This document shows, one piece after another, positions 1 through 5,649 of a stretch of DNA of 5,911 bases (within the stretch, counting starts at the first letter, position 1; the number at the start of each line of letters is the position of its first letter). The stretch is from Thermoplasmata archaeon. Lineage in GTDB: Archaea > Thermoplasmatota > Thermoplasmata > Lutacidiplasmatales > UBA184. The stretch spans positions 1 through 5,911 of the forward strand of contig JASHYB010000074.1 in assembly GCA_030043255.1 (NCBI GenBank), read 5' to 3'. A program made the position numbers and the translations under genes. The notes below the pieces were generated by a model that was not told where the DNA came from, did not search any database, and saw only the letters and a list, made by a program, of their open reading frames with translations.

Positions 1-305
1 GCCCCGGACGGCCGCAGGACGCCGGACGGGTGGGAGTGGACCGAGCCGACCACGGTGAGGTCGGCGGGGAGCATGTAGAGGCGGAAGTTCGCGTGCCGCC
101 GGCCGGCCGTGCCCCCCGGCACGAGGAGCAGTTCGGAGATCACCCCGGGCGGGTCGGCGCGCAGCACCCCGCCGAACTCGTTGGGGTAGGCCGAAGCGCC
201 GCTCGCGAGCGCGCTGTCCAGCGCGCGCCGCGTGATGGCGGTCGGGGTCGCGCCCAGCCGCGGGCCGGCGCCGTCGCTCTTACGGTGGGGCCGAAAGAAC
301 GGCAC
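1..305 (-). CDS. JAMM/MPN+ (Mov34/PAD-1, M67-like) metalloprotease, N-terminal part
   Basis: This is the first 101 codons of a gene that leaves the window at the left edge. The reading frame is open throughout. It shows the start of a JAMM zinc-peptidase domain: an Asn-Glu-Phe-Gly-Gly segment with the conserved Glu at residue 43, a hydrophobic strand Ser-Glu-Leu-Leu-Leu-Val at 57-62, and the zinc motif Val-His-Ser-His-Pro at 89-93 (H90 and H92). A Ser lies at residue 100; the motif's final Ser-x-x-Asp should follow just outside the window. Family knowledge: archaeal JAMM enzymes remove ubiquitin-like SAMP proteins, and eukaryotic Rpn11 and Csn5 act on ubiquitin or Nedd8; the substrate here is unknown. 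The start is GTG at 305-303, the only plausible start before the domain. It lies inside the NAD kinase gene (26-base overlap), so translation is probably coupled. RadC-like proteins also carry a His-x-His-Pro-Ser-Gly motif, but the Glu-containing N-terminal segment fits MPN+ better. Confidence 0.85.
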   Translation of the reverse strand, partial: MPFFRPHRKSDGAGPRLGATPTAITRRALDSALASGASAYPNEFGGVLRADPPGVISELLLVPGGTAGRRHANFRLYMLPADLTVVGSVHSHPSGVLRPSG

Positions 306-1152
306 GGCCGCCGCCGTCCTCCTCCTCGCTCCAGGGCAGAATCCGCTTGCCGCGCAGCCGGTCGAAGTACGACGTGCCGAAGCGGACCAGCGAGGCACGG
401 CGCGGGGAGCGGTAGATCGTCACGGCTTCGCCGGGCCCCAGCGGATGCTCGCCGTCCCCGTCCGCGAGGACCACCGTCTTGCCGCCTTCCCGGAGCGAGC
501 GGATGCGGACGGTCCGCAGGCCGCCGAGGACGACCGCGCGGGCCTCGACCCGGAACGGCGCGATCGCCGTGAGCACGAAGCCGTCGACCTCCGGCTCGAC
601 GATCGGGCCGAGCGAGCTCAGCGCGTAGGCGGTCGATCCGGTGGGCGTCGCGACGATCAGCCCGTCCGCCCGGACCGTCCCGGCGCGCCGTCCGTCGAAC
701 GCGATCTCGAAGGTCCCCATCTTGCCGACCTGCGTGGCGTGCACGACGTACTCGTTCGTCGCGTCCGGCAGCGGTCGTCCGGCGAGCTCGGCGGCGAGCT
801 TGGTGCGTTCCTCCAGGAAGTAGCGTCCGCCGAGCAGCTGGTCCACCGCCGTCTCCAGCTCCGCGGGCGATCGGCCGTCGACCTCCGCCAGCACGCCGAG
901 GGTGCCCGCGTTCACCGGCAGCAGCGGGAGCAGGGTGCGACGCAGGGCGTGCAGGAAGGTCCCGTCCCCGCCGATCGCGACCAGCAGCTCCGCCTGGAGC
1001 TTCGACCAGCTGGCGGTCGGCCGGTCGGGCACGTGCTCGCCGAGCTCCTCGGTGAGGACCACTTCCGCCCGACGGCCGACGAGCTCGAGGGTCCGACGGG
1101 CGAGGCTCAGGGCCCCGGGCTTGTTCGGGTTGGCGTGCAGGGCGAGCTTCAC
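280..1152 (-). CDS. nadK: NAD kinase (ATP/polyphosphate-dependent)
   Basis: This 290-residue protein phosphorylates NAD to NADP in the cytoplasm and is normally the only source of NADP in a cell. All family signatures are present: Gly-Gly-Asp-Gly-Thr at 61-65 (D63 is the catalytic Asp), the strand and turn Val-Asn-Ala-Gly-Thr-Leu-Gly at 80-86, Asn-Glu at 133-134 (NAD binding), and Ala-Asp-Gly-Leu-Ile-Val-Ala-Thr-Pro-Thr-Gly-Ser-Thr-Ala-Tyr at 162-176. Length is normal for the family. The start is GTG at 1152-1150, which places Lys-Leu-Ala-Leu-His at the expected first beta strand; an upstream in-frame start at 1185 would add ten Gly-rich residues with no family support. The GTG shares bases with the TGA of the upstream phosphatase gene (GTGA, 4-base overlap), so the two are likely translated together. 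A weak GGGAG lies 11 bases upstream. The C-terminal tail from about residue 275 is acidic and Gly-rich and overlaps the next gene. Confidence 0.97.
   Translation of the reverse strand: MKLALHANPNKPGALSLARRTLELVGRRAEVVLTEELGEHVPDRPTASWSKLQAELLVAIGGDGTFLHALRRTLLPLLPVNAGTLGVLAEVDGRSPAELETAVDQLLGGRYFLEERTKLAAELAGRPLPDATNEYVVHATQVGKMGTFEIAFDGRRAGTVRADGLIVATPTGSTAYALSSLGPIVEPEVDGFVLTAIAPFRVEARAVVLGGLRTVRIRSLREGGKTVVLADGDGEHPLGPGEAVTIYRSPRRASLVRFGTSYFDRLRGKRILPWSEEEDGGGRAVLSAPP
318..325 (-). promoter_or_regulatory. Possible Shine-Dalgarno for the JAMM gene, inside nadK
   Basis: Reading the minus strand, GGAGGAGG lies 12 bases before the GTG at 305. It sits within the Glu-rich end of the NAD kinase gene (the codons for Glu-Glu-Glu-Asp). 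The spacing is longer than the usual 5-9 bases. The site supports the GTG start, but the purine run may simply reflect the Glu codons. Confidence 0.35.
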
Positions 1153-1961
1153 GGGGCGGGCGTCTCCCAGGCCGCCTTCGCCCACGCCGGGTCGCCCCAG
1201 GCGAGCACCGTGGTGCGCTGCGTGACCCCGAGCGGGAACCGCTCCAGCGACCGGCCGGTCGCGTCGCTCATCCCGCCGCCGGCCTCGAGCAGGAGGCGGT
1301 AGGCGGCCGCGATGTCGGTCGCCCGCAGGTTGGTCGTGCCGTCCGCGTTCTCGAAGACGTAGGCGTCCCCGCCGCCCTCGGCGACCAGCGCGATCTCCAG
1401 CGAAGCGCAGCCCAGCGAGCGCACCCGGCGCGCCCGCCCGACCAGCGCCGCCGAGCGGGGGCTCGCGAAGCGCCCCAGGTTGACGAAGACGACCTCGCCC
1501 CGGCCGGGCCAGGCGCGGGTGCGGATCGGGCGGCCGTCGCGGAACGCCCCCTCCCCGCGCGCCGCCCAGTAGGTCGTGCCCCGGGCCAGGTCGCGGACCA
1601 GACCGAGGTCGACGCTCCCGAGGTCGTTTTCCCCGAGCGCGAGCGAGACGGTCGAGAACGGCAGGTTCCGGACCGCGTTCGCGGTGCCGTCGATCGGGTC
1701 GACCACGAGCGTGCGCCGACCGCCGCGCTCGACGACCCCCGCCTCCTCGGAGACGACGTTCCAGTCGAGGCGCTCCTCCTCCAGCGCGTCCAGGATGGCG
1801 CGCTCGGCCAGCCGGTCGAGTTCCTCGGTCGGGGTGCCGCTCGCCCCCATCGCGACGACGTCCGCGCGGTGCGGCGAGCGGCCGCTTTCCCGCGCGACCC
1901 GCTCGACCGCGAGGCCGATGCGGTGCAGGACCCCCAGCTCGCGGCGCGTCGCCTCCTCCAC
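1149..1961 (-). CDS. Archaeal IMPase-fold phosphatase, probably NADP(H) phosphatase or IMPase/FBPase
   Basis: A 270-residue member of the inositol monophosphatase / fructose-1,6-bisphosphatase fold (lithium-sensitive, Mg-dependent phosphatases). Visible motifs: the archaeal signature Gly-Thr-Pro-Thr-x-x-Leu-Asp at 42-49; Val-Val-Ser-Glu-Glu at 69-73 (first metal Glu); Asp-Pro-Ile-Asp-Gly-Thr at 88-93 (metal ligands D88 and D91); Gly-Cys-Ala-Ser-Leu-Glu at 184-189; and Ala-Thr-Asp-Ile-Ala-Ala at 214-219 (third metal Asp, D216) followed by Glu-Ala-Gly-Gly. All metal ligands are intact. Family members in archaea act on inositol phosphate, FBP or NADP. The gene directly precedes and overlaps NAD kinase, which favours a role against NADP(H), by analogy with the M. 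jannaschii MJ0917 fusion; this is inference. The start is GTG at 1961-1959, about 25 bases after a TATA-like box and without a Shine-Dalgarno sequence, so the transcript is probably leaderless. It is the first gene of the phosphatase-nadK-JAMM operon. Confidence 0.94.
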   Translation of the reverse strand: MEEATRRELGVLHRIGLAVERVARESGRSPHRADVVAMGASGTPTEELDRLAERAILDALEEERLDWNVVSEEAGVVERGGRRTLVVDPIDGTANAVRNLPFSTVSLALGENDLGSVDLGLVRDLARGTTYWAARGEGAFRDGRPIRTRAWPGRGEVVFVNLGRFASPRSAALVGRARRVRSLGCASLEIALVAEGGGDAYVFENADGTTNLRATDIAAAYRLLLEAGGGMSDATGRSLERFPLGVTQRTTVLAWGDPAWAKAAWETPAP

Positions 1962-1982
1962 GGGCCGAGCGAGCCGGGCGGG

Positions 1983-1990
1983 CTAATAGA
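1983..1990 (-). promoter_or_regulatory. TATA-like box for the phosphatase-nadK operon
   Basis: The minus strand reads TCTATTAG, a rare AT-rich patch in this GC-rich window. Its centre is about 25 bases before the GTG at 1961, the distance at which an archaeal TBP site would start transcription on the start codon. No Shine-Dalgarno lies between it and the GTG. The call rests on position and composition only. Confidence 0.55.
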
Positions 1991-2032
1991 CCCCTTCTCC
2001 GCCGGCCGTCAGCGCGCCGCCCGGGCCCGGAG

Positions 2033-2040
2033 CGTTATCT
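2033..2040 (+). promoter_or_regulatory. TATA-like box CGTTATCT for the beta-CASP nuclease gene
   Basis: The sequence CGTTATCT is centred about 25 bases before the GTG at 2062, and no Shine-Dalgarno follows, which suggests a leaderless transcript. The identical octamer lies at the matching position before the HAD gene (minus strand, 4113-4106), which strengthens both calls. It points away from the phosphatase operon promoter 42 bases to its left. Confidence 0.6.
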
Positions 2041-2061
2041 TGGGGGGCCGCTCGGCCCCGC

Positions 2062-3294
2062 GTGGAGCTGCGGTTCCTCGGCGGGGCGTCGGAGGTCGGC
2101 TCGCTGGGCCTCGTCGTCCGGGACCAGGGGCGGACGCTCCTGTTCGACTACGGCCTGACCCCGACCGACCCGCCGACCTACCCGCGACCGGCGCCGACGA
2201 ACCTGGACGTCGCCTTCCTCTCCCACGCGCACCTCGACCACTCGGGGATGACGCCGGTCCTGAGCCGGCTGCCGAAGACCCGGCTGGTCGCGACGCCCGT
2301 GACCGTCGCGGTCGCCGACCTCCTGACGAAGGACGCCCTGAAGGTGGCCCGTCTCGAGGGCTATCTGCCGGCCTACGCCCCGAGCGACATCCACGCGCTG
2401 CACAACCGGTTCGCGGCCGTCGACCGGCACGCCACCTTCCGCCACCACGGCATCGAGGTCGAGCTGACGCCGGCCGGGCACATCCCCGGCGCGACGATGC
2501 TGCTCTACCGCGGCGAGCACGACGTGCTGTTCACCGGCGACCTGCAGACGATCCCGACCCACCTGGTCGGCGGCGCCGAGCCGGTCGAAGCGGACGTCCT
2601 AGTGATGGAGTCGACCTACGCCGGGCGCGAGCACCCGGACCGACGCGAGACGGAGCGCAAGTTCCTCGCCAAGGTCGCCGAGACGATCGAGCGGGGCGGC
2701 AAGGTGGTCGTCCCCGCCTTCGCCGTCGGGCGGGCGCAGGAGGTCCTCATGACCCTCGCGGGCAGCGGCTACACGACCTACCTCGACGGCATGGCCCGCT
2801 CGGTCAACGAGATCTACCTCGCCGCGCCCGAGTACCTCGCCGACGCCCGCCGGTTCCGGCGGGCCCTGGAGTCGGTCCACGTCGTCGAGCACGCCGGCGC
2901 GCGCAAGAAGGCCCTGCAGGACGCCGACGTGATCGTCACCACCGGCGGGATGCTGGACGGCGGACCGGTGCTCTACTACGTCGGGGAGCTCTACCGCGAT
3001 CCGCGGAGCTCGATCCTGCTCACCGGCTTCCAGGTGGAGGGCTCCAACGGCCGCCAGCTGCTCGAGCAGGGGACGCTGACGATCGACGACACGACGATCC
3101 GCCCGCTGGGGGACGTCCAGAAGTTCGACTTCTCCGCGCACGCCGGCCACAGCGACCTCGTGCGGCTCGCCCGCGAGACCCGGGCCTCGACGGTGGTGCT
3201 GATGCACGGCGACCACCGTGAGGCGCTGCGCGACGAGCTGCAGGCGTTCTGCGAAGTGATCCTGCCGGCGAACGGCCGGCCGTTCAGCCTGTAG
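2062..3294 (+). CDS. Beta-CASP metallo-beta-lactamase ribonuclease, archaeal CPSF (aCPSF2-like)
   Basis: A 410-residue zinc-dependent RNase of the beta-CASP family, which cuts or trims RNA in the cytoplasm (CPSF73 and RNase J relatives). The metallo-beta-lactamase motifs are complete: His-Ala-His-Leu-Asp-His at 55-60, His140 in Ala-Gly-His-Ile-Pro-Gly, and Asp160 in Phe-Thr-Gly-Asp. The beta-CASP motifs follow: A, Glu183 in Met-Glu-Ser-Thr-Tyr; B, His360 in Phe-Ser-Ala-His; C, His382 in Val-Leu-Met-His-Gly. The conserved Pro-Ala-Phe-Ala-Val-Gly-Arg-Ala-Gln-Glu lies at 218-227. The protein begins directly with the first MBL strand (Glu-Leu-Arg-Phe-Leu-Gly-Gly-Ala), so it lacks the N-terminal KH domains of aCPSF1; length and motif II favour aCPSF2 over archaeal RNase J, though the exact subgroup needs a tree. 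The start is GTG at 2062, 25 bases after a TATA-like box. Its 3' end overlaps the convergent HAD gene by 11 bases. Confidence 0.96.
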   Translation: MELRFLGGASEVGSLGLVVRDQGRTLLFDYGLTPTDPPTYPRPAPTNLDVAFLSHAHLDHSGMTPVLSRLPKTRLVATPVTVAVADLLTKDALKVARLEGYLPAYAPSDIHALHNRFAAVDRHATFRHHGIEVELTPAGHIPGATMLLYRGEHDVLFTGDLQTIPTHLVGGAEPVEADVLVMESTYAGREHPDRRETERKFLAKVAETIERGGKVVVPAFAVGRAQEVLMTLAGSGYTTYLDGMARSVNEIYLAAPEYLADARRFRRALESVHVVEHAGARKKALQDADVIVTTGGMLDGGPVLYYVGELYRDPRSSILLTGFQVEGSNGRQLLEQGTLTIDDTTIRPLGDVQKFDFSAHAGHSDLVRLARETRASTVVLMHGDHREALRDELQAFCEVILPANGRPFSL

Positions 3295-4081
3295 GCAGGC
3301 GCGCGGCGCGGAGGGCCCACCGCGCCTCGTCGGCCAGCACCGTGAGCGACTCGAGGACCGGGACGTCGGACCGGTCCTCGGGGATCGCGGGAGCGCCGTC
3401 GTACAGGCCCGCGGGGTAGCGCCCCCACAGCCCGCGGTACAGGGCCGCGCCGAAGCCGGCCGCCTTCGCCCCGACGACGTCCAGCTCCCAGCGGTCCCCG
3501 ACGTGGAGGATCTCGGCCGCCGGGCGCCCGAGCCGCCGGGCCGCCTCGAGGAAGATCCGGGGATCCGGCTTGCCGCAGCCGAGGTCGCAGGAGGAGACGA
3601 TCTGCTGAAAGACCGGTCCTCCGCGGGCGCGCAGATGCTCCTCCCAGGTCGCCGCGCGACGCGCGGAGTTCGTCACCAGGACGCACGGGATCCCGCGGTC
3701 GGCGCACCAGGCGAGCAGCTCCATCGCCTCGGGGTTGGGGGTGGGCGGGTCCGACTCGAGGCCGGCCGCGGAGTAGGCGGACGCCGCGGCACCGGCCGGG
3801 CCGACGATCGTCGCCCCGAGCGCCGTGGCGACCGCCTGGACGACCTGAGCGGGGTCGGTGCGGATCGCCGCGTGAGGCTGCTCGTTCATGCGGGCGTACG
3901 TCCCTCGCGCCGCCTCGGCGAGCAGCTCCGGGGCGAACGGGGTCCCGTCCGGCCGTCGCAGGTACCGCTCCAGGACGCGGACCCGGGCCGCCTCCCACCG
4001 CGCCGGGTCCTCCGGTCCGTGGTAGAAGCTCGTGAACCAGAGATCGATCGAGAGCGCGCGGTACCGGCCCCGGAACGGCAT
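3284..4081 (-). CDS. HAD-superfamily hydrolase with an atypical motif I
   Basis: A 265-residue haloacid-dehalogenase-fold hydrolase, cytoplasmic, with no signal peptide or membrane segment. The four HAD motifs are visible: motif I Ser-Ile-Asp-Leu-Trp-Phe-Thr at 11-17 with nucleophile D13; motif II Val-Leu-Val-Thr-Asn-Ser at 134-139 (T137); motif III Lys171 in Gly-Lys-Pro-Asp-Pro-Arg-Ile-Phe; and motif IV Val-Gly-Asp-Arg-Trp-Glu-Leu-Asp at 194-201 (D196, D201). The helical stretch between about 20 and 115 is a C1-type cap. Motif I has Trp15 where phosphatases carry the second Asp (the general acid/base), so the chemistry may be slow phosphatase, dehalogenase-like or different; the substrate cannot be read from the sequence. 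The start is ATG at 4081-4079, about 28 bases after a TATA-like box, with no Shine-Dalgarno: probably a single-gene leaderless transcript. Its end converges on and overlaps the beta-CASP nuclease gene. Confidence 0.95.
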   Translation of the reverse strand: MPFRGRYRALSIDLWFTSFYHGPEDPARWEAARVRVLERYLRRPDGTPFAPELLAEAARGTYARMNEQPHAAIRTDPAQVVQAVATALGATIVGPAGAAASAYSAAGLESDPPTPNPEAMELLAWCADRGIPCVLVTNSARRAATWEEHLRARGGPVFQQIVSSCDLGCGKPDPRIFLEAARRLGRPAAEILHVGDRWELDVVGAKAAGFGAALYRGLWGRYPAGLYDGAPAIPEDRSDVPVLESLTVLADEARWALRAARLPTG

Positions 4082-4105
4082 CCGGCCGGTCCGAGGCGCG
4101 GCCGC

Positions 4106-4113
4106 AGATAACG
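4106..4113 (-). promoter_or_regulatory. TATA-like box CGTTATCT for the HAD gene
   Basis: The minus strand reads CGTTATCT, centred about 28 bases before the ATG at 4081. It is the same octamer found before the beta-CASP nuclease gene. It lies within the 38-base gap after the Rieske gene, which ends at 4120, so the HAD gene seems to have its own promoter rather than depending only on read-through. Confidence 0.6.
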
Positions 4114-4119
4114 ACCGGT

Positions 4120-4458
4120 TCAGGACGGCAGGTCGACCTCGACCTCGCCGTCGGTGGTCCGCGCCGGGAAGACCGGTAGCGGCTCGACGCCGCCCTCCGG
4201 AGGCGCCACCCCGAACGGGTCGGCCCGCACCGCGCCGGTCACGAAGTCGAACGTGGCACCGTGCAGCGGGCAGGTGAGCCGGCCCTCCTCCATGGAGCCG
4301 TCGGCGAGGTCCCCGCCGATGTGCGGGCAGACGCCGTCCGCCGCCCGGATCTCGCCGGCGACGCGCGACAGCACGAGCGAGTGGGCCCCGACGGTGGCCG
4401 CGACCAGCGCTCCTTCGGCGATCGCCTCGGCCCGGATGCCGGTCCGTTGCCAGCTCAT
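4120..4458 (-). CDS. Soluble Rieske [2Fe-2S] ferredoxin
   Basis: A 112-residue single-domain Rieske protein that carries electrons in the cytoplasm. The cluster ligands are complete: Cys44-x-His46 in Val-Cys-Pro-His-Ile-Gly-Gly and Cys63-x-x-His66 in Cys-Pro-Leu-His-Gly, 16 residues apart, followed by the typical Phe-Asp-Phe-x-Thr-Gly at 70-75. There is no membrane anchor, and the two extra disulfide cysteines of respiratory bc-type Rieske proteins are absent, so it resembles the ferredoxins of oxygenases and the small subunit of nitrite reductase (NirD). No oxygenase, reductase or nitrite reductase is in the window, so the partner is unknown. The start is ATG at 4458-4456; the open frame continues upstream, but that extension lies inside the NOG1-like gene in another frame. 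It follows that gene by 23 bases and may be co-transcribed. No Shine-Dalgarno is present; a weak AT-richer patch (AAGTAA) centred about 27 bases before the ATG could be its own promoter. Confidence 0.95.
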   Translation of the reverse strand: MSWQRTGIRAEAIAEGALVAATVGAHSLVLSRVAGEIRAADGVCPHIGGDLADGSMEEGRLTCPLHGATFDFVTGAVRADPFGVAPPEGGVEPLPVFPARTTDGEVEVDLPS

Positions 4459-4481
4459 CGGGCGGGAGGAGAGACGAGCCC

Positions 4482-5564
4482 TTACTTGAGGCGTGAGCGG
4501 GCGCGGCGGACCGGCGACAGCGACTGAGGCTCCTCCTCGACGGGAGCCTCGATCGCCTCCTCGACGGGAGGCATCGGCTCGCGCGGGGCGAATCGGGCCC
4601 GGAGCTCCGTCCAGAGCTGCTCGAACCCTTCCCCGGTCTTCGCCGAGACCTGGAGCCGGCCGCTCGGCCGACGGGCGAGGTCCGCCTTCGTCTCGACCGC
4701 CACGATCGGCAGGTGGGGGAACTCCTCCCGCCACCGGTCGAGCAAGCGCTCCTGCTCGTCGATCGGGTAGCCGGAGCTGCCGCTGGGGTCGAGCACGAAC
4801 AGGACGACGTCCGCTGCGCGGGCCACCGCGGTCTCCGCCTCCGCCTCGGCCGGATTTTCGTGCCCCCGACGGTCCAGCACCCCCGGCGTGTCGACGACCT
4901 GCAGGCGGTCGAAGCCGAGATCGGCGTGCCCGAGCTGGATCGCGACGGTGGTGAACGGGTAGTCGGCGACCTTTGGGCGTGCGGAAGACAGGCGGGCCAC
5001 GAGCGACGACTTGCCGACGTTCGGAAAGCCGGCGACGACCAGGCGAGGCTCCGACGGGTCCAGCCGCGGTCGGTCCTTGAGGAAACGGCGGATCTCGCGG
5101 AGCCTCAGCAGGTCGGGATCGACCTCGCGGACGAAGCTGGCCAGGCGACCGTAGAAGCTCTTGACGACCCCGCCGATCTCGTCCGGGCCCTCGGCGCGTC
5201 CGAGCGCGCGTTCGGCGTCGTGCGCCGCCCGCCGGATCCGCTCCTCGGCCCGATGCAGCCGCAACAGGTGCCGCGAGAGCCCTCCCGCGCCGAACGCCCG
5301 GTCGACCAGGAGCCCTTCGAACTCCCCGAGCTCGGGCGCCCGGAGGCCCCGCGCGGCGAGCCGCAGCTGGCGGCCGACCGTCGCGGAGCTGCGGACGACC
5401 TTCAGCTCGGCCCGCCGTCGGTCCCGCTCGGGCTTGGTCGACCCGTGCGGGTTGACGAGCGAGGCGCGGTGGAAGGCGATCTCGAGGATCTCCTGCGAGG
5501 GGGCCGGGACTGCCGGTGCTGACGAGGCACGCGGGTCCCCTCGCGGCCGCGGGCTCCGTGCCAT
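4482..5564 (-). CDS. NOG1-like GTP-binding protein (Obg/HflX-class TRAFAC GTPase)
   Basis: A 360-residue GTPase related to eukaryotic Nog1, which acts in late assembly of the large ribosomal subunit. The region from Glu-Ile-Leu-Glu-Ile-Ala-Phe (25-31) to about 165 matches the helical NOG1 N-terminal domain, rich in Arg and Leu. The G domain follows: G1 Gly-Phe-Pro-Asn-Val-Gly-Lys-Ser-Ser at 179-187; Tyr-Pro-Phe-Thr-Thr at 202-206; G3 Asp-Thr-Pro-Gly at 225-228; the NOG1-typical Asp-Pro-Ser-Gly-Ser-Ser-Gly-Tyr at 259-266; G4 Thr-Lys-Ala-Asp at 292-295 (Thr replaces the usual Asn, as in EngB); and G5 Ser-Ala-Lys at 307-309. The tail from about 330 is Pro/Glu-rich and ends in basic residues. I chose ATG at 5564-5562, which has GGAG three bases upstream; GTG at 5609 would add 15 residues and remains possible. 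It is expressed divergently from gcvPA and sits upstream of the Rieske gene. Confidence 0.93.
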   Translation of the reverse strand: MARSPRPRGDPRASSAPAVPAPSQEILEIAFHRASLVNPHGSTKPERDRRRAELKVVRSSATVGRQLRLAARGLRAPELGEFEGLLVDRAFGAGGLSRHLLRLHRAEERIRRAAHDAERALGRAEGPDEIGGVVKSFYGRLASFVREVDPDLLRLREIRRFLKDRPRLDPSEPRLVVAGFPNVGKSSLVARLSSARPKVADYPFTTVAIQLGHADLGFDRLQVVDTPGVLDRRGHENPAEAEAETAVARAADVVLFVLDPSGSSGYPIDEQERLLDRWREEFPHLPIVAVETKADLARRPSGRLQVSAKTGEGFEQLWTELRARFAPREPMPPVEEAIEAPVEEEPQSLSPVRRARSRLK

Positions 5565-5642
5565 TGTCTCCGAGGAGCGCGCGGCGGAGATGAAGACGGC
5601 CGTCCGCACCGTGCGAAGGTGGAGCCCGGTTCACTCAACCCC

Positions 5643-5649
5643 TTTATTT
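5643..5649. promoter_or_regulatory. Shared AT-rich element between the NOG1-like gene and gcvPA
   Basis: The plus strand reads TTTATTT and the minus strand AAATAAA, the only TATA-like patch in the 117 bases between these divergent genes. Its centre lies 36 bases before the GTG of gcvPA at 5682 and 37 bases before the GTG at 5609 that could start the GTPase gene. Transcription starting about 26 bases away would leave leaders of about 10 bases in both directions. On the minus side it is preceded by a purine-rich GGAGG that resembles a BRE; on the plus side it is preceded by AACCCC, a poorer match. Confidence 0.5.

Noticed and set aside
2021..2030. Perfect 10-base palindrome CCGGGCCCGG in the divergent promoter region, considered as an operator
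   Set aside because: Palindromes of this length made only of G and C are expected several times by chance in a window this GC-rich, and there is no second copy of it at the other promoters.
2035..3216. Two open frames on the minus strand opposite the nuclease gene (175 and 205 codons)
   Set aside because: They are antisense to a gene with all catalytic motifs, have Val/Glu/Arg-rich sequence typical of antisense reading of GC-rich codons, and show no recognisable motif.
1869..3221. A long open frame of 450 codons on the plus strand across the divergent promoter and most of the nuclease gene
   Set aside because: It is the +1 frame shadow of the beta-CASP gene: the product is Arg/Pro/Gly-rich low-complexity with no domain, and it crosses two promoters. 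Long spurious frames are expected in DNA this GC-rich.
2991..3998. A 335-codon minus-strand frame overlapping the HAD gene and the end of the nuclease gene
   Set aside because: It is an out-of-frame shadow of the HAD gene, which has all four HAD motifs in its own frame. The shadow product is Arg/Gly/Pro-rich low-complexity.
4459..5634. Upstream extension of the Rieske reading frame, giving a 504-residue protein
   Set aside because: The extra 392 residues lie in an alternative frame of the NOG1-like gene and are Arg/Pro/Ala-rich without a domain. The Rieske domain starts normally at the ATG at 4458.
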